From the NCBI GenBank assembly GCA_965214525.1, contig OZ243959.1, positions 2,480,001 to 2,544,000 of the forward strand: a stretch of DNA of 64,000 bases, given 5' to 3'. The first letter of the stretch is position 1; each line of letters opens with the position of its first letter. Positions 1-8,512 of this stretch are shown here, one piece after another. Source of the stretch: Qipengyuania_B sp965214525 (GTDB taxonomy: Bacteria; Pseudomonadota; Alphaproteobacteria; Sphingomonadales; Sphingomonadaceae). The position numbers and the translations under genes were made by a program. The notes under the pieces were generated by a model, which had not been told where the DNA came from, searched no databases, and was given only the letters and a program-made list of their open reading frames with translations.

Positions 1-390
1 GATGAGGTGCTGGTGGTCGATGGCGGCAGCACCGACGATACGATCGGCATTGCCCGCAGCCTTGGTTTCAGGGTCATCGCGCACCACGAACAGGGCCGCT
101 CTCGCCAGATCAATCGCGGCGTCGAGGAAGTGGCAAGCGTAATCGTTTGCGTCCTTCACGCGGACACGCAGCCGCCCGACGACATGGTTGCGGTGATCCG
201 CCGCACTTTGACCGATCGGAAGGTCGCACTCGCCGGTTTCACGCCGCTGCTGAGCGGGCCTGACAAGGTTCGCTGGGCGACCTCCTTTCACAACTGGATC
301 AAGACCTGGTACGCTCCGCTCATGTTGCGGCCACATCTGTTCTTTCGCGGCGTGCGCCTGCTGTTCGGCGACCACGCAATGTTTCGCTGA
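1..390 (+). pseudogene. Family 2 glycosyltransferase, TIGR04283-like, cut at both ends
   Basis: The reading frame is open from the first base, so the true start lies upstream of the window. Visible features are the GT-A entry VVDGGSTDDT and the metal-binding stretch HADTQPPDD, as in the small TIGR04283 family of glycosyltransferases (usually about 220 residues). The frame ends at FGDHAMFR followed at once by a stop, where family members continue for several dozen residues. The bases after about 390 belong to an IS30 transposase on the other strand, so the gene has lost its 3' end at an insertion or deletion junction and is probably non-functional. The acceptor and donor substrates are unknown. 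Confidence 0.8.
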
Positions 391-1216
391 TGAGCGGACA
401 GTTCCTTTCCTCGATCCCATGTCAGGGACTTGTAGAGTTCACCGGGTAGCTTGTGCGCGTGCTTGATCAGGGCGGCGACAACGCTTTGGTTGTCGCGATT
501 GGCCACTTTCATCATCATGACGTAGCGCGAATGCCGCTCGACCAAGGTTACGATGTGGCTGTTCTTCGTGCCGGCGATCAAATCTCCTTCCCAGTGCCCT
601 GGCACGGCCCGGTTCTCGACCGAAGCTGGACGCTCACGGATGGAAACCATGTCCTTGATGTGCCCCAAGCCGCTGCTCTTCAGGCTCGAATGAAGCGGAC
701 GCCGCATGGCGCGCGGTGACCGCAAATAGGCCATGAGCTCCTTCTTGAGGACGCCGCGGGTCTGGACAAAAAGGCTTTTGTAGATGGTCTCGTGGGACAC
801 GCGGTTGGCCTCATCTGCGGGGAACTGCTTCTTCAGGAAGCCCGCAATCTGTTCTGGCGACCAATGACGACGGTGGAGACTGTCCGGCACAGGCCTCGAT
901 AGCAAGCCAGTTTGCATAGCTTGGGCCGCAAGGCACGATCCCAGGCGAACGTCTCGGATTTCGCGGCCCGGTACTTATCCCGGCCGCCATTGCGATGAAC
1001 TTCCCGGCTGATCGTCGAAGGCGCACGCCTTAGACCGAACGCGATCTGTCTGAGCGAGGCCCCCATTCCAAGACCTCGCGAGATCTCTTCACGCTCGGCC
1101 AAGGTCAACGCCAAGCTTGAACGCTTGCGCTCGGCCGGACGGAAACCGCCAGCACGCGCAATCAGCGGATGGATCGGCGAGGAGTTCCAACTGAAACTCC
1201 GCCCGATCGAACTCAT
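391..1216 (-). mobile_element. IS30-family transposase remnant, frameshifted and missing its C-terminus
   Basis: The N-terminal half (start near 1216) has the IS30 helix-turn-helix with TLAEREEISRGLGMG and APSTISREVHRNGG. After a frameshift near 900 the second frame gives HWSPEQIAGFLK, VSHETIYKSLF and the start of the DDE core, GHWEGDLIAG and LVERHSRYVMM. It runs to TWDRGKELSAH and then stops matching. The last catalytic acidic region and the 3' end are missing, because the frame runs into the glycosyltransferase at about 388-391. The element is immobile by itself. No terminal inverted repeat could be recognised at either side. Confidence 0.85.
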
Positions 1217-1755
1217 CGACTCTCCGCGCTGCCAACGATTCCAAATCAGTGACTTCTGCTGGCTGTGAAAAATATCCGGGGGCGATAGGCCATGGCGTAC
1301 ACTTTATCTTTGTTGAAAGACTAAAGTGTTGCGATGACCGGTTTAACCCACCGCCGAATCCCGGACATTCGAGCCTACCCGCGCGGCCGCCAAAAGCGGA
1401 CGTTATTCTGAAGAGGGCTGGATGGCCGAAAGTGGGTGGGGAGCGGATTGGCCGCTTTCGGTGGCTGCTGGGGGCAAAGCAGACGTACGGTCACTAGCCG
1501 AGCTGCTCCTCTAGGCTGCGTGTGCGCGATGTCATCTCCTCACCAATCCTTAATTCTAGATCCGACATCATCCCGCATGTGCGGGCCTTTTGCGAACGCT
1601 GGAAGGAGCAACGGGTATTCCTGCATGCATGGAGTCACTAGATGTTTGGTCCAATGCCACGTCGTCTGGCAGAACCACCGTCCGTGGGGGTTGGCAAGGG
1701 GCGGCTCATTATCTAGCGTTGATGGACAGCTCGAACTGCGCCGGAGAACCCGCCC
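1217..1755. other. Non-coding stretch with decayed repeats
   Basis: No convincing gene is present. The stretch around 1385-1475 contains inverted words such as CCGAAAG and CTTTCGG. It resembles degenerate repeats seen again near 34780 and 36060-36240. A 14-base word at 1639-1652 (TAGATGTTTGGTCC) matches, with one mismatch, one arm of the large palindrome at 3575-3600. It lies about 100 bases before the aldehyde dehydrogenase start and may be a half operator. Confidence 0.5.
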
Positions 1756-3183
1756 ATGAACTATCCCGAACTGCACCTCCTGATCGGCGGCGAGAAACTT
1801 TCCGGCGGCGGCCGCGAGACCGAGACCGTTATTGATCCCGCCACCGGCCAAACGATCGGCACTCTGCCCCACGCCAGCGCGCAGGACCTTGACCGGGCGC
1901 TGGACAACGCGCAGCGAGGGTTCTGCGAGTGGCGCAAGACGCCCGCCGCCGAGCGCGCGGCGATCCTGACTAGGGCTGCAGGGCTGATCAGGGAGCGCGC
2001 GAAAGAGATCGGTCAAGCGCTGACTCGCGAGCAGGGCAAGCCGGTTGCGGAGGGCGTGGGCGAGACGATTTACTCAGCGATGCTGCTCGAGTTCTACAGC
2101 GGCGAGGTCATGCGCACCTACGGCCGCACGCTCGTGAGACCGGCAGGCCAGCGGGTCGAAGTGCAGTACTATCCGGTCGGCCCGGTCGCGGGGTTTGCGG
2201 CGTGGAACTTCCCCTCGCTCAACGTGATGCGTAAGATCGGTGGAGCACTTGCGGCGGGTTGCTCGGTGATCGTCAAGCCATCGGAGGAGACGCCGGCGGC
2301 CGGCATCGCCCTGGTCCAGGCAATGATCGATGCCGGCGTGCCGGGGGACGCGGTGCAGTGCGTGTTCGGCGTGCCCGACACGATCAGCCGCCACCTTCTC
2401 GCCTCGCCGGTGATCCGCAAGGTCACCTTCACCGGCTCGACCGAGGTCGGCAAGCACTTGTCCAAGCTGGCGGCGGAAGATCTGAAGATCACCACGATGG
2501 AGCTAGGCGGCCACGGCCCGGCGTTGGTGTTCGCCGACAGCGACATCGACGCGGTGCTCGATACGATGGTCGCGGCCAAGTACCGCAACGCCGGCCAGGT
2601 CTGCGTCAGCCCGACGCGGTTTCTGGTCGAGGAGGAGATATTCGAGCGTTTCCGCGATGGATTCGTCGAGCGTACGAAGCAGGTGAAAGTAGGCAACGGG
2701 TTCGAGGAAGGCACCCAGATGGGTCCGATGGCGAATGCGCGGGGGCTCGACTCGTTGGGCAAGCTGATCCGTGAAGCGAAGGACAATGGCGCAAAGCTGC
2801 TGACCGGCGGGGAACGGATAGGCAACCAAGGGTTCTTCCACGAGCCGACCGTGCTATCGGAGGTGCCGCTCGACGCCGAGATCATGAACAAGGAGCCGTT
2901 CGGCCCTGTCGCGCTGCTCAACCCGATGAAGGGCGAGGCAAGCATGATCGAGGAGGCCAACCGCCTGCCCTACGGCCTCGCCGCCTACGCCTGGACCCAG
3001 GACCCGAGCCGCCGCCGCCGCCTTGAAGCCGAGATCGAGGCGGGCATGCTGGCGATCAACAGCGCGACGGTCTCAGCGGTCGATGCGCCGTTCGGCGGAG
3101 TCAAATGGTCTGGCTACGGTAGCGATGACGGGCGCGAAGGGGTGATGGCCTGCATGGTGACCAAGACTATCCACGAAAGCTGA
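1756..3183 (+). CDS. NAD(P)-dependent aldehyde dehydrogenase, succinate-semialdehyde dehydrogenase-like
   Basis: This 475-residue protein spans the full aldehyde dehydrogenase fold. It should oxidise an aldehyde to the acid with NAD or NADP in the cytoplasm. Visible residues are the oxyanion Asn in AWNFP (about 151), KPSEETP (about 174-180), the cofactor loop FTGSTEVGK (225-233), the general base Glu249 in MELGG and the nucleophile Cys283 in AGQVCVSP. The start is supported by GGAGA seven bases before the ATG. The closest recognisable group is the GabD/SSADH-like branch, but substrate specificity is not readable. Its position at the head of the catabolic cluster suggests it oxidises an aldehyde or semialdehyde made after ring or chain cleavage. 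Confidence 0.85.
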   Translation: MNYPELHLLIGGEKLSGGGRETETVIDPATGQTIGTLPHASAQDLDRALDNAQRGFCEWRKTPAAERAAILTRAAGLIRERAKEIGQALTREQGKPVAEGVGETIYSAMLLEFYSGEVMRTYGRTLVRPAGQRVEVQYYPVGPVAGFAAWNFPSLNVMRKIGGALAAGCSVIVKPSEETPAAGIALVQAMIDAGVPGDAVQCVFGVPDTISRHLLASPVIRKVTFTGSTEVGKHLSKLAAEDLKITTMELGGHGPALVFADSDIDAVLDTMVAAKYRNAGQVCVSPTRFLVEEEIFERFRDGFVERTKQVKVGNGFEEGTQMGPMANARGLDSLGKLIREAKDNGAKLLTGGERIGNQGFFHEPTVLSEVPLDAEIMNKEPFGPVALLNPMKGEASMIEEANRLPYGLAAYAWTQDPSRRRRLEAEIEAGMLAINSATVSAVDAPFGGVKWSGYGSDDGREGVMACMVTKTIHES

Positions 3184-3574
3184 GGAGGAGCCCTGAAGAT
3201 ATCGAACTGACAATCCGCTGCTGCGCGTATTCCTTTCTTATGTGTGAAGACATGCTCGGCCCTGCCCCTCACTGCTGGTTTGGCCGCGTGTGGCTATGGG
3301 CAGTTCTCTCGGGCACGGGCTTAGCCCTGGGGCTCACGACGATGGATGCAGCTCTTGAGTATGGGCGCGACAGCCATCGCTCGTTCTTCTTTGAGCGACA
3401 AGCCGTATCGGCGCCGTACTAGATCAAACGCGCCAGGTGTTCTGACAAGGGAAACAGGCTCGATAGGTACATCGGTGCTCGCTCCTCTCGCACAGCAATG
3501 AATTACATCAGTGCGTCAAAGGCGAGGGTCTATCGCGGGGGTGGAGCTGGCTCACTTGCTTGACGGACACGTTA

Positions 3575-3600
3575 GATGCTTGGTCCTGGGACCAAGCATC
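3575..3600. promoter_or_regulatory. Perfect 12+12 bp palindrome, probable operator
   Basis: The arms GATGCTTGGTCC and GGACCAAGCATC are perfect reverse complements around a two-base centre. The symmetry continues weakly outward (GTTA on the left, TAAC on the right). It lies about 60 bases upstream of the predicted -35 box of the CoA ligase promoter. There is no T-run, so an operator is more likely than a terminator. A one-mismatch copy of one arm lies before the aldehyde dehydrogenase at 1639-1652. Confidence 0.55.
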
Positions 3601-3652
3601 GAGACTAACGGATAGCGCCGCTCCCAAGACGCTCATCACGATGAGCGTACGC

Positions 3653-3691
3653 TCATTGAGCGTTGACTCAGGGGTTGATGGCGCTTAGTGC
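3653..3691 (+). promoter_or_regulatory. Promoter with shared 18-bp operator, site 1
   Basis: The 18-mer TCATTGAGCGTTGACTCA (3653-3670) is one of three copies in the window. It contains a -35-like TTGACT (3663-3668), followed after exactly 17 bases by TAGTGC (3686-3691). The other copies are at 10573-10590 (minus strand) and 13836-13853. The site is imperfectly palindromic, as expected for a dimeric repressor. It points to the acyl-CoA ligase at 3931. Confidence 0.6.
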
Positions 3692-3930
3692 CGCACGACA
3701 AACAAGCAAACTGCCGGACGCCCTTGGACGACGTTCCGTAGAGGGAGAAGGTCCTGTTGATCGAGAAGCTCGGCTTGACGAACACGCAGTACGATGTCCC
3801 CCTCTTTAGCACGGGGGCGCAGTGCGGGCGCTGGAAGCTCACTCGCGCACAGGTTGCATCAGAAGAGCGCGATCGATCATTGGTTAAACTCCGGTCAGTC
3901 AGAACTGATCGGCCAGCGGACTAGTGTAGA

Positions 3931-5589
3931 ATGCAGACGTGGCAAACAAGGCTCAGCGCTGAGGCGGCAGCCCATCTCACAAGGACTGGTGAGTGGAGCA
4001 ACATCACTTTGCTCGACAACGCGTTATCCGCAGCTGACCGCCTTGGGAATGAAACAGCGATAGTTGACGAGGGAGGGACGCATACCTTCTCCGAAACTCT
4101 TCAGGAAGCATCGAAGATTGCTGTCTGGTTCCGCGACATAGAGTTGGTGCCGGGTGACGTAATCAGCTTTCAGCTCCCCAATTGGTGGGAGGCACTCGCA
4201 ATTAACGTCGCAGCAAACATTTGCGGCCTCGTTGTAAACCCTATTGTGCCCATCTACCGAGATGCGGAAGTCGAGTACATCTTGAAGGATTCGCAGAGTC
4301 GAGTTCTTTTTATTCCCGATACGTTTCGAAGCATAGATTATGTTGAGATGATCGGTAGGCTTCGTAGCCTCCTGCCCGACCTGCAAAAGATTGTGGTTGT
4401 ACGCGGCCATCGGACTAAGGAGGGGTACATAAAATATGGCGAGTGGAGTGAATCTAAGTTATTAGTCCAGTCCCAATGCGATATTCCGGTGGCGAAGCCG
4501 AATCCAAACTCGGTCAAGTTACTACTATACACATCAGGTACAACAGGCCGTCCCAAGGGAGTCCTTCACAGCGATAATACCATTCAGGCCGAGCTTAACG
4601 CTGTTAGCCGATTCTGGTCGTTGAGCCGAAGTGACGTTGTGCTCATGCCCTCCCCAATAACCCATATTACTGGTTATCTATATGGCATGGAGATGATGTC
4701 TGCAATTGGTTGTAAAACCGTCTACATGGAGAAGTGGAACGCCGGACGCGCTGCCGATCTGGTCGCAGAGCATGGCGTCACGTTCAGCATAGGCGCTACT
4801 CCGTTTCTTTCTGAACTGGTTGCAGCTCTGGAGATGCGTCAGCAGACGCTCCCATCTCTTCGGCTATTCGCCTGCGGCGGAGCGCCCGTTGCACCGGAAG
4901 TTATCAGACGTGCTCAGGCAGTCCTGCCGAACTGTCTGGCTTTCCGCATCTACGGCAGTAGTGAAGCGCCCACCGTCACCGGCGGTGTCGCCCCCGGTGA
5001 TGCAGCTGATTTAGGAGCGAGAACCGACGGTTTTATTCTCAATTACGAGGTGAAGATTGTCGATCCTGCCTCAGGTGATCCGGTGCAAGACGGAGTTGAA
5101 GGCGAGATTGTAGTTAGAGGGCCTGAGCTGATGTTGGGGTATAGCGACTGGCAAGACACTCTCGATGCCTTCGATGAAAACGGCTACTTCCACACCGGGG
5201 ATCTCGGCTTCAAGACAAACGACAATTATCTTACGATCAGCGGCCGTAAAAAAGATCTAATCATCCGTGGCGGCGAGAACATCAGTGCAAAGGAGGTCGA
5301 AGATATCCTCCATGATCATCCAGCCGTAGCCGAAGCAGCCGTCGTCGCCATGCCCCATGAGAGGATGGGGGAGACACCAGCCGCTTTCGTTGTTCTCCAC
5401 GATGGGAGGACATTGAATTTCGAGGAGATGAGAAACTTTCTGGATCAGTCTAAATTGGCCAGACAGAAAATTCCCGAGCGGCTGTTCATCTTGGAAGGGA
5501 TGCCGAAAACTGCCTCGGGGAAAATCCTCAAACATGTGCTCAGATCAAGATGTCGCGCTCAGATCACTGATCCGGAAATAAGATTGTAG
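3931..5589 (+). CDS. AMP-forming acyl-CoA synthetase/ligase
   Basis: This 552-residue protein of the ANL superfamily activates a carboxylic acid to an acyl-adenylate and then an acyl-CoA. Visible motifs are the P-loop YTSGTTGRPKG (about 200-210), YGSSE, the ATP ribose-binding Asp in GYFHTGDLG, the hinge region GRKKDLIIRGGENIS, and the C-terminal catalytic Lys in KTASGKILK (about 531). It resembles the cyclohexanecarboxylate and medium-chain fatty acid ligase branch. An in-frame TAG at 3922-3924 rules out an earlier start. No clear ribosome binding site is visible before the ATG. The gene is a single unit behind the site-1 promoter and probably feeds the CoA esters used by the acyl-CoA dehydrogenases downstream. 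Confidence 0.85.
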   Translation: MQTWQTRLSAEAAAHLTRTGEWSNITLLDNALSAADRLGNETAIVDEGGTHTFSETLQEASKIAVWFRDIELVPGDVISFQLPNWWEALAINVAANICGLVVNPIVPIYRDAEVEYILKDSQSRVLFIPDTFRSIDYVEMIGRLRSLLPDLQKIVVVRGHRTKEGYIKYGEWSESKLLVQSQCDIPVAKPNPNSVKLLLYTSGTTGRPKGVLHSDNTIQAELNAVSRFWSLSRSDVVLMPSPITHITGYLYGMEMMSAIGCKTVYMEKWNAGRAADLVAEHGVTFSIGATPFLSELVAALEMRQQTLPSLRLFACGGAPVAPEVIRRAQAVLPNCLAFRIYGSSEAPTVTGGVAPGDAADLGARTDGFILNYEVKIVDPASGDPVQDGVEGEIVVRGPELMLGYSDWQDTLDAFDENGYFHTGDLGFKTNDNYLTISGRKKDLIIRGGENISAKEVEDILHDHPAVAEAAVVAMPHERMGETPAAFVVLHDGRTLNFEEMRNFLDQSKLARQKIPERLFILEGMPKTASGKILKHVLRSRCRAQITDPEIRL

Positions 5590-5670
5590 TGGCCCGCCGG
5601 ACCATCGAGCACCTGTACTCGTTCTTTCAAGCGTGCACAGTGACGCCTCGGCGAACTGCGATATATCATG

Positions 5671-5724
5671 GATATTACAGCGCTCCCCAACGATATTGGA
5701 CGGGACCTGTCGCGCTGGTAAAGC
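5671..5724 (+). promoter_or_regulatory. Probable LysR-type binding site and promoter of the monooxygenase gene
   Basis: GATATTA (5671-5677), 13 bases, then CGATATTGGAC (5691-5701). The same two words with the same 13-base gap occur at 11641-11671 beside lysR. The end of the second word, TTGGAC (5696-5701), can serve as a -35 box, with TAAAGC (5719-5724) 17 bases on. A site touching the -35 box is the usual place for a LysR-type activator. The leader to the monooxygenase would be about 150 bases. Confidence 0.5.
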
Positions 5725-5884
5725 TTCGGTCTTGCCGCCTGGCTGAGTTTGATTTTTTTTTTGCACAAGCAATTCGTCTCGGGGCGAGGCAAGCGGAGTC
5801 GGCCGAAGAGGTCGCCATATACTAACGACGCTTTAAAAGAGGCCACAAAATCAGGCCCATCAAAACGGATGAGGATGAATCGAA

Positions 5885-7531
5885 ATGAGCGCACAAACTG
5901 AGAGCAGAGATGATCTGGATGTAATCGTCGTGGGCGCCGGATTTTCCGGCTTACATATTCTCAATGAATTTATCAAGCGCGACTACCGCGCTCATCTGTT
6001 CGACGATGGTAAGGGGCCAGGGGGAACGTGGGACAAAAATAACTATCCAGGGGCAAGAGTTGACTCTGAAGTTTGGGTCTATCAGTTCACTGATCCAGAC
6101 ATTTGGGAGAACTTTGCGTTCGTCGAGAAATTCCCGACTTGGCGCGAGTGGAAGCCATACTTCAATTTTGTGGCTGACAAGTGGGGATTGCGCCCGCATA
6201 TGACTTTCGAAACGCGCGTTGAGGCTGCCTCCTTCGATGAGCAGGAGAACGTCTGGAATGTCAGTTTCAATGATGGCACGGCCCGTCGTGCACGGCACCT
6301 TGTTTTGGCCATGGGCTCGACGACGAGACCGGTGATGCCGAAAATCGCTGGCATTGAGGACTTCAAGGGTGAGTCTTACCACACCGCGCGTTGGCCCGAA
6401 AAAGAGATTTCCTTCAGAGACAAGCGTGTTGCAGTGATTGGCACCGGTGCATCCGGTGTGCAGATCATTCAGGAAGCGTCCAAGCAGGCTGATCGGCTGA
6501 CAGTTTTTCAGCGCACCCCCAATCTCTGTCTGCCTATGGGGCAGGAGAAGTACACCAGCGAAGAATATGCCAAGATGCGGCCGTTGATCAGTTCGGCCAT
6601 GGCTTACAGCCGGCAGACATATGCGGGGTTTGCTTATGATCTCAGCTACACGCCGTGGAAGGACTACTCGGAAAGTGAAAAAGACGCGCTTTTGCGCCGC
6701 AACTGGGGGAGGAAGGGGTTTGGGTTTTGGCTTGGCGCCCCGTTGGATCTTTTCTTCGATGAAAAGTGCAATCGGGATCATTATAATGTCTGGCGCGACG
6801 AAACACGCAAGCGCATCAAGAAGGAACATCTTGTTGAGCTGCTCGCCCCGACTGAGCCGCCGCACCCATTTGGTGCGAAGCGCCCTTGCCTTGAACAGTG
6901 GTATTTCGATCTGTACAACCAAGATAATGTTGATCTGATTGACACTAACGCCAACCCAATCGAGCGCGTTACCGAAAGTGGGATCGTGGCAGGTGGCGTC
7001 GAGCACGAATTCGATTGCATTGTATATGCAACGGGTTTTGACAACTGCACTGGGGCGATCTCAGCCATCGACATTCGCGGCCCGAGCGGGACTTCCATCA
7101 AGGACGTTTGGGACGAGAAATACCTCACTTACTTAGGTAAGATGGTCCCTGGGTTTCCTAACTTACTCTTTACCTATGCGCTGCAGAGCCCTTCCGCCTT
7201 TCTTAATGGGCCCACAGCCGCTGAGCTGGAGGGGGACTGGGTCGTGCAGACTGTTGAACTACTTGATGGAAAGGGTGTCCGCCGCTACGAAGCGAAACCG
7301 GAAGCTGCTCATGCGTGGGCCCAGACATGCAATGACATCGCCAATAAGAGCCTGATGCCACAGGCGAAATCCTGGTACATGGGGGCGAATGTTCCAGGCA
7401 AGCGACCGGAAATCCAGCCCTACCTCGGCGGGCAGCTTGCGTACAAGGCGGCACTGTATGAAGAAATGGAGAGTGGCTATCCGAGTCTGATTCTCGACAC
7501 GGATCCACCCTCAGAGGCTGAGGCTGCGTAG
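5885..7531 (+). CDS. Flavin-dependent Baeyer-Villiger monooxygenase
   Basis: This 548-residue class B flavoprotein monooxygenase uses FAD, NADPH and O2 to insert oxygen next to a ketone, giving an ester or lactone. It has two Rossmann motifs, GAGFSG (17-22) for FAD and GTGASG (186-191) for NADPH. The Baeyer-Villiger fingerprint FxGxxxHTxxW is met exactly by residues 160-170, FKGESYHTARW. Other typical pieces are GPGGTWDKNNYPGARVD and VYATGFDNCTGA. Length is normal for cyclohexanone, cyclopentanone or phenylacetone monooxygenase relatives, but the substrate cannot be read. A purine-rich GGATGAGGATGA precedes the ATG. An esterase that could cleave its product lies at 19150. Confidence 0.9.
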   Translation: MSAQTESRDDLDVIVVGAGFSGLHILNEFIKRDYRAHLFDDGKGPGGTWDKNNYPGARVDSEVWVYQFTDPDIWENFAFVEKFPTWREWKPYFNFVADKWGLRPHMTFETRVEAASFDEQENVWNVSFNDGTARRARHLVLAMGSTTRPVMPKIAGIEDFKGESYHTARWPEKEISFRDKRVAVIGTGASGVQIIQEASKQADRLTVFQRTPNLCLPMGQEKYTSEEYAKMRPLISSAMAYSRQTYAGFAYDLSYTPWKDYSESEKDALLRRNWGRKGFGFWLGAPLDLFFDEKCNRDHYNVWRDETRKRIKKEHLVELLAPTEPPHPFGAKRPCLEQWYFDLYNQDNVDLIDTNANPIERVTESGIVAGGVEHEFDCIVYATGFDNCTGAISAIDIRGPSGTSIKDVWDEKYLTYLGKMVPGFPNLLFTYALQSPSAFLNGPTAAELEGDWVVQTVELLDGKGVRRYEAKPEAAHAWAQTCNDIANKSLMPQAKSWYMGANVPGKRPEIQPYLGGQLAYKAALYEEMESGYPSLILDTDPPSEAEAA

Positions 7532-7586
7532 AGCTTTCCGACCGGCCGCCATCCGTGGCTCACGCCGATTAATCGAGACGAGGCGT

Positions 7587-7605
7587 CGCCGGCTACTGGC
7601 CGGCG
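7587..7605. terminator. GC-rich hairpin after the monooxygenase gene
   Basis: CGCCGGC and GCCGGCG form a perfect 7-bp stem with a 5-base loop, 55 bases after the monooxygenase stop. No T-run follows, so it is at best a weak or factor-dependent terminator. Confidence 0.3.
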
Positions 7606-7770
7606 GCGCCCGCATACCGCGGGTTTGTCGATGAGCAATCTGGGCACCTCTATTAACCCAGTCGTGTGACAGGGTTTGGCTTAGCGATGGCTGATCAGCG
7701 GCGGGCTTGGCTTTGAAGGAATGATGAGAAGTTTCTGGCTAGCTTTCAGCGGCTTCCCTTGCGGGCGCAC

Positions 7771-8460
7771 CTATCCTGCCGCAGCCCGTCGTTCGTGGAA
7801 GATCAGCCGGTGCATGTTGTAGGCCAGGTTGGCAAATGTGATCTTGGCCTCGGCGCGGTGCAAGCCGATGGTCCGGCTGAACAGCCCCATCTGATCCTTT
7901 TGCCGGGCGAACACGTGTTCGACAGGCGCGCGGACCCTCGATTTAGTGGCGTTCGCCTGCGTAGTCCGCTCTGGCATCGGCTTGCCTAGCGGCTCCTTGC
8001 GATGGATGCGGCTGACCCGGCCTTGCCGTTTGAGCCATGCCTCATTGGCCTGGCTGCGATAGGCGGTGTTTGCCCACACATCAGTATTGTCGCTCGTCAC
8101 GATCGCGCAGCATACGTCGAAGCGAGCACCGTCGGTGACCTTGCATTTGCGGATGAAGTCAAAGCGGCAGCGAACCGAGATGCTGCTCTTATAGCCAAGG
8201 CTCGGAATGGCGATGTCAATGCCCGTCCTTCCGTCAGGTATGGGCTTGACCTTGGCAAACTTCAGCGCCCAGCGCGCATTTTATCCTTCTGCGCTGCCTT
8301 ATTCACAACGATCCCGCCGAGCCAGTCGCGCAACAGTGATCGGCCCCCACTCTCGGTCCGTCAAATCGCTTGGGTAACGCAAGCCTTCCCGGTCATGCTC
8401 GTCCCGAGCGATACCAGTCCGTCCCATCCCTTCCTCCATCTTCTCGACAAAGACGGGTGA
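7771..8460 (-). mobile_element. Chimeric remnants of two IS5-family transposases
   Basis: Positions 7771 to about 8290 on the minus strand encode the C-terminal part of an IS5-type transposase: IDIAIPSLGYKSS, KVTDGARFD, VWANTAYRSQANE, RVSRIHRKEP, then VEHVFARQKDQMGL. Between about 8320 and 8460 the same strand encodes an N-terminal fragment, MGRTGIARDEHDREG and YPSDLTDREWGPI, typical of the start of a different IS5 subgroup. The two pieces are not joined by a continuous frame and the middle is missing. Both copies are dead. Confidence 0.75.
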
Positions 8461-8512
8461 TTCTTAAGGTTCTGGTATTGCTCAACTGCTTTCGGGTCGG
8501 GCGCTGTACGAA

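Larger units (their letters stand above)
3184..3930. other. Long regulatory intergenic region ahead of the CoA ligase
   Basis: This stretch of about 750 bases has no convincing gene. Short frames at 3240-3422 and 3636-3842 match nothing recognisable. It is dense in symmetric elements: a 26-bp palindrome (3575-3600), repeated GCTCAT/ATGAGC words at ten-base spacing (3631-3660), a perfect 16-bp palindrome ATGAGCGTACGCTCAT (3641-3656), and the shared promoter/operator at 3653-3691. The transcript to the ligase would have a leader of roughly 230 bases. Confidence 0.6.

Noticed and set aside
3240..3422. 60-codon frame before the CoA ligase
   Set aside because: No ribosome binding site, no recognisable features, and it lies in regulatory DNA.
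5589..5825. Small frame sharing the peptide pattern YYxxPxRYWT with the upstream part of the CoA-transferase frame at about 11634-11671
   Set aside because: The likeness is explained by the shared bipartite GATATT DNA element; a coding origin is possible because three codon differences are synonymous, but the frames have no other similarity.
5951..7006. Long minus-strand open frame (351 codons) inside the monooxygenase gene
   Set aside because: It is antisense to a gene with complete catalytic motifs and its translation shows no family features; it is a shadow frame.
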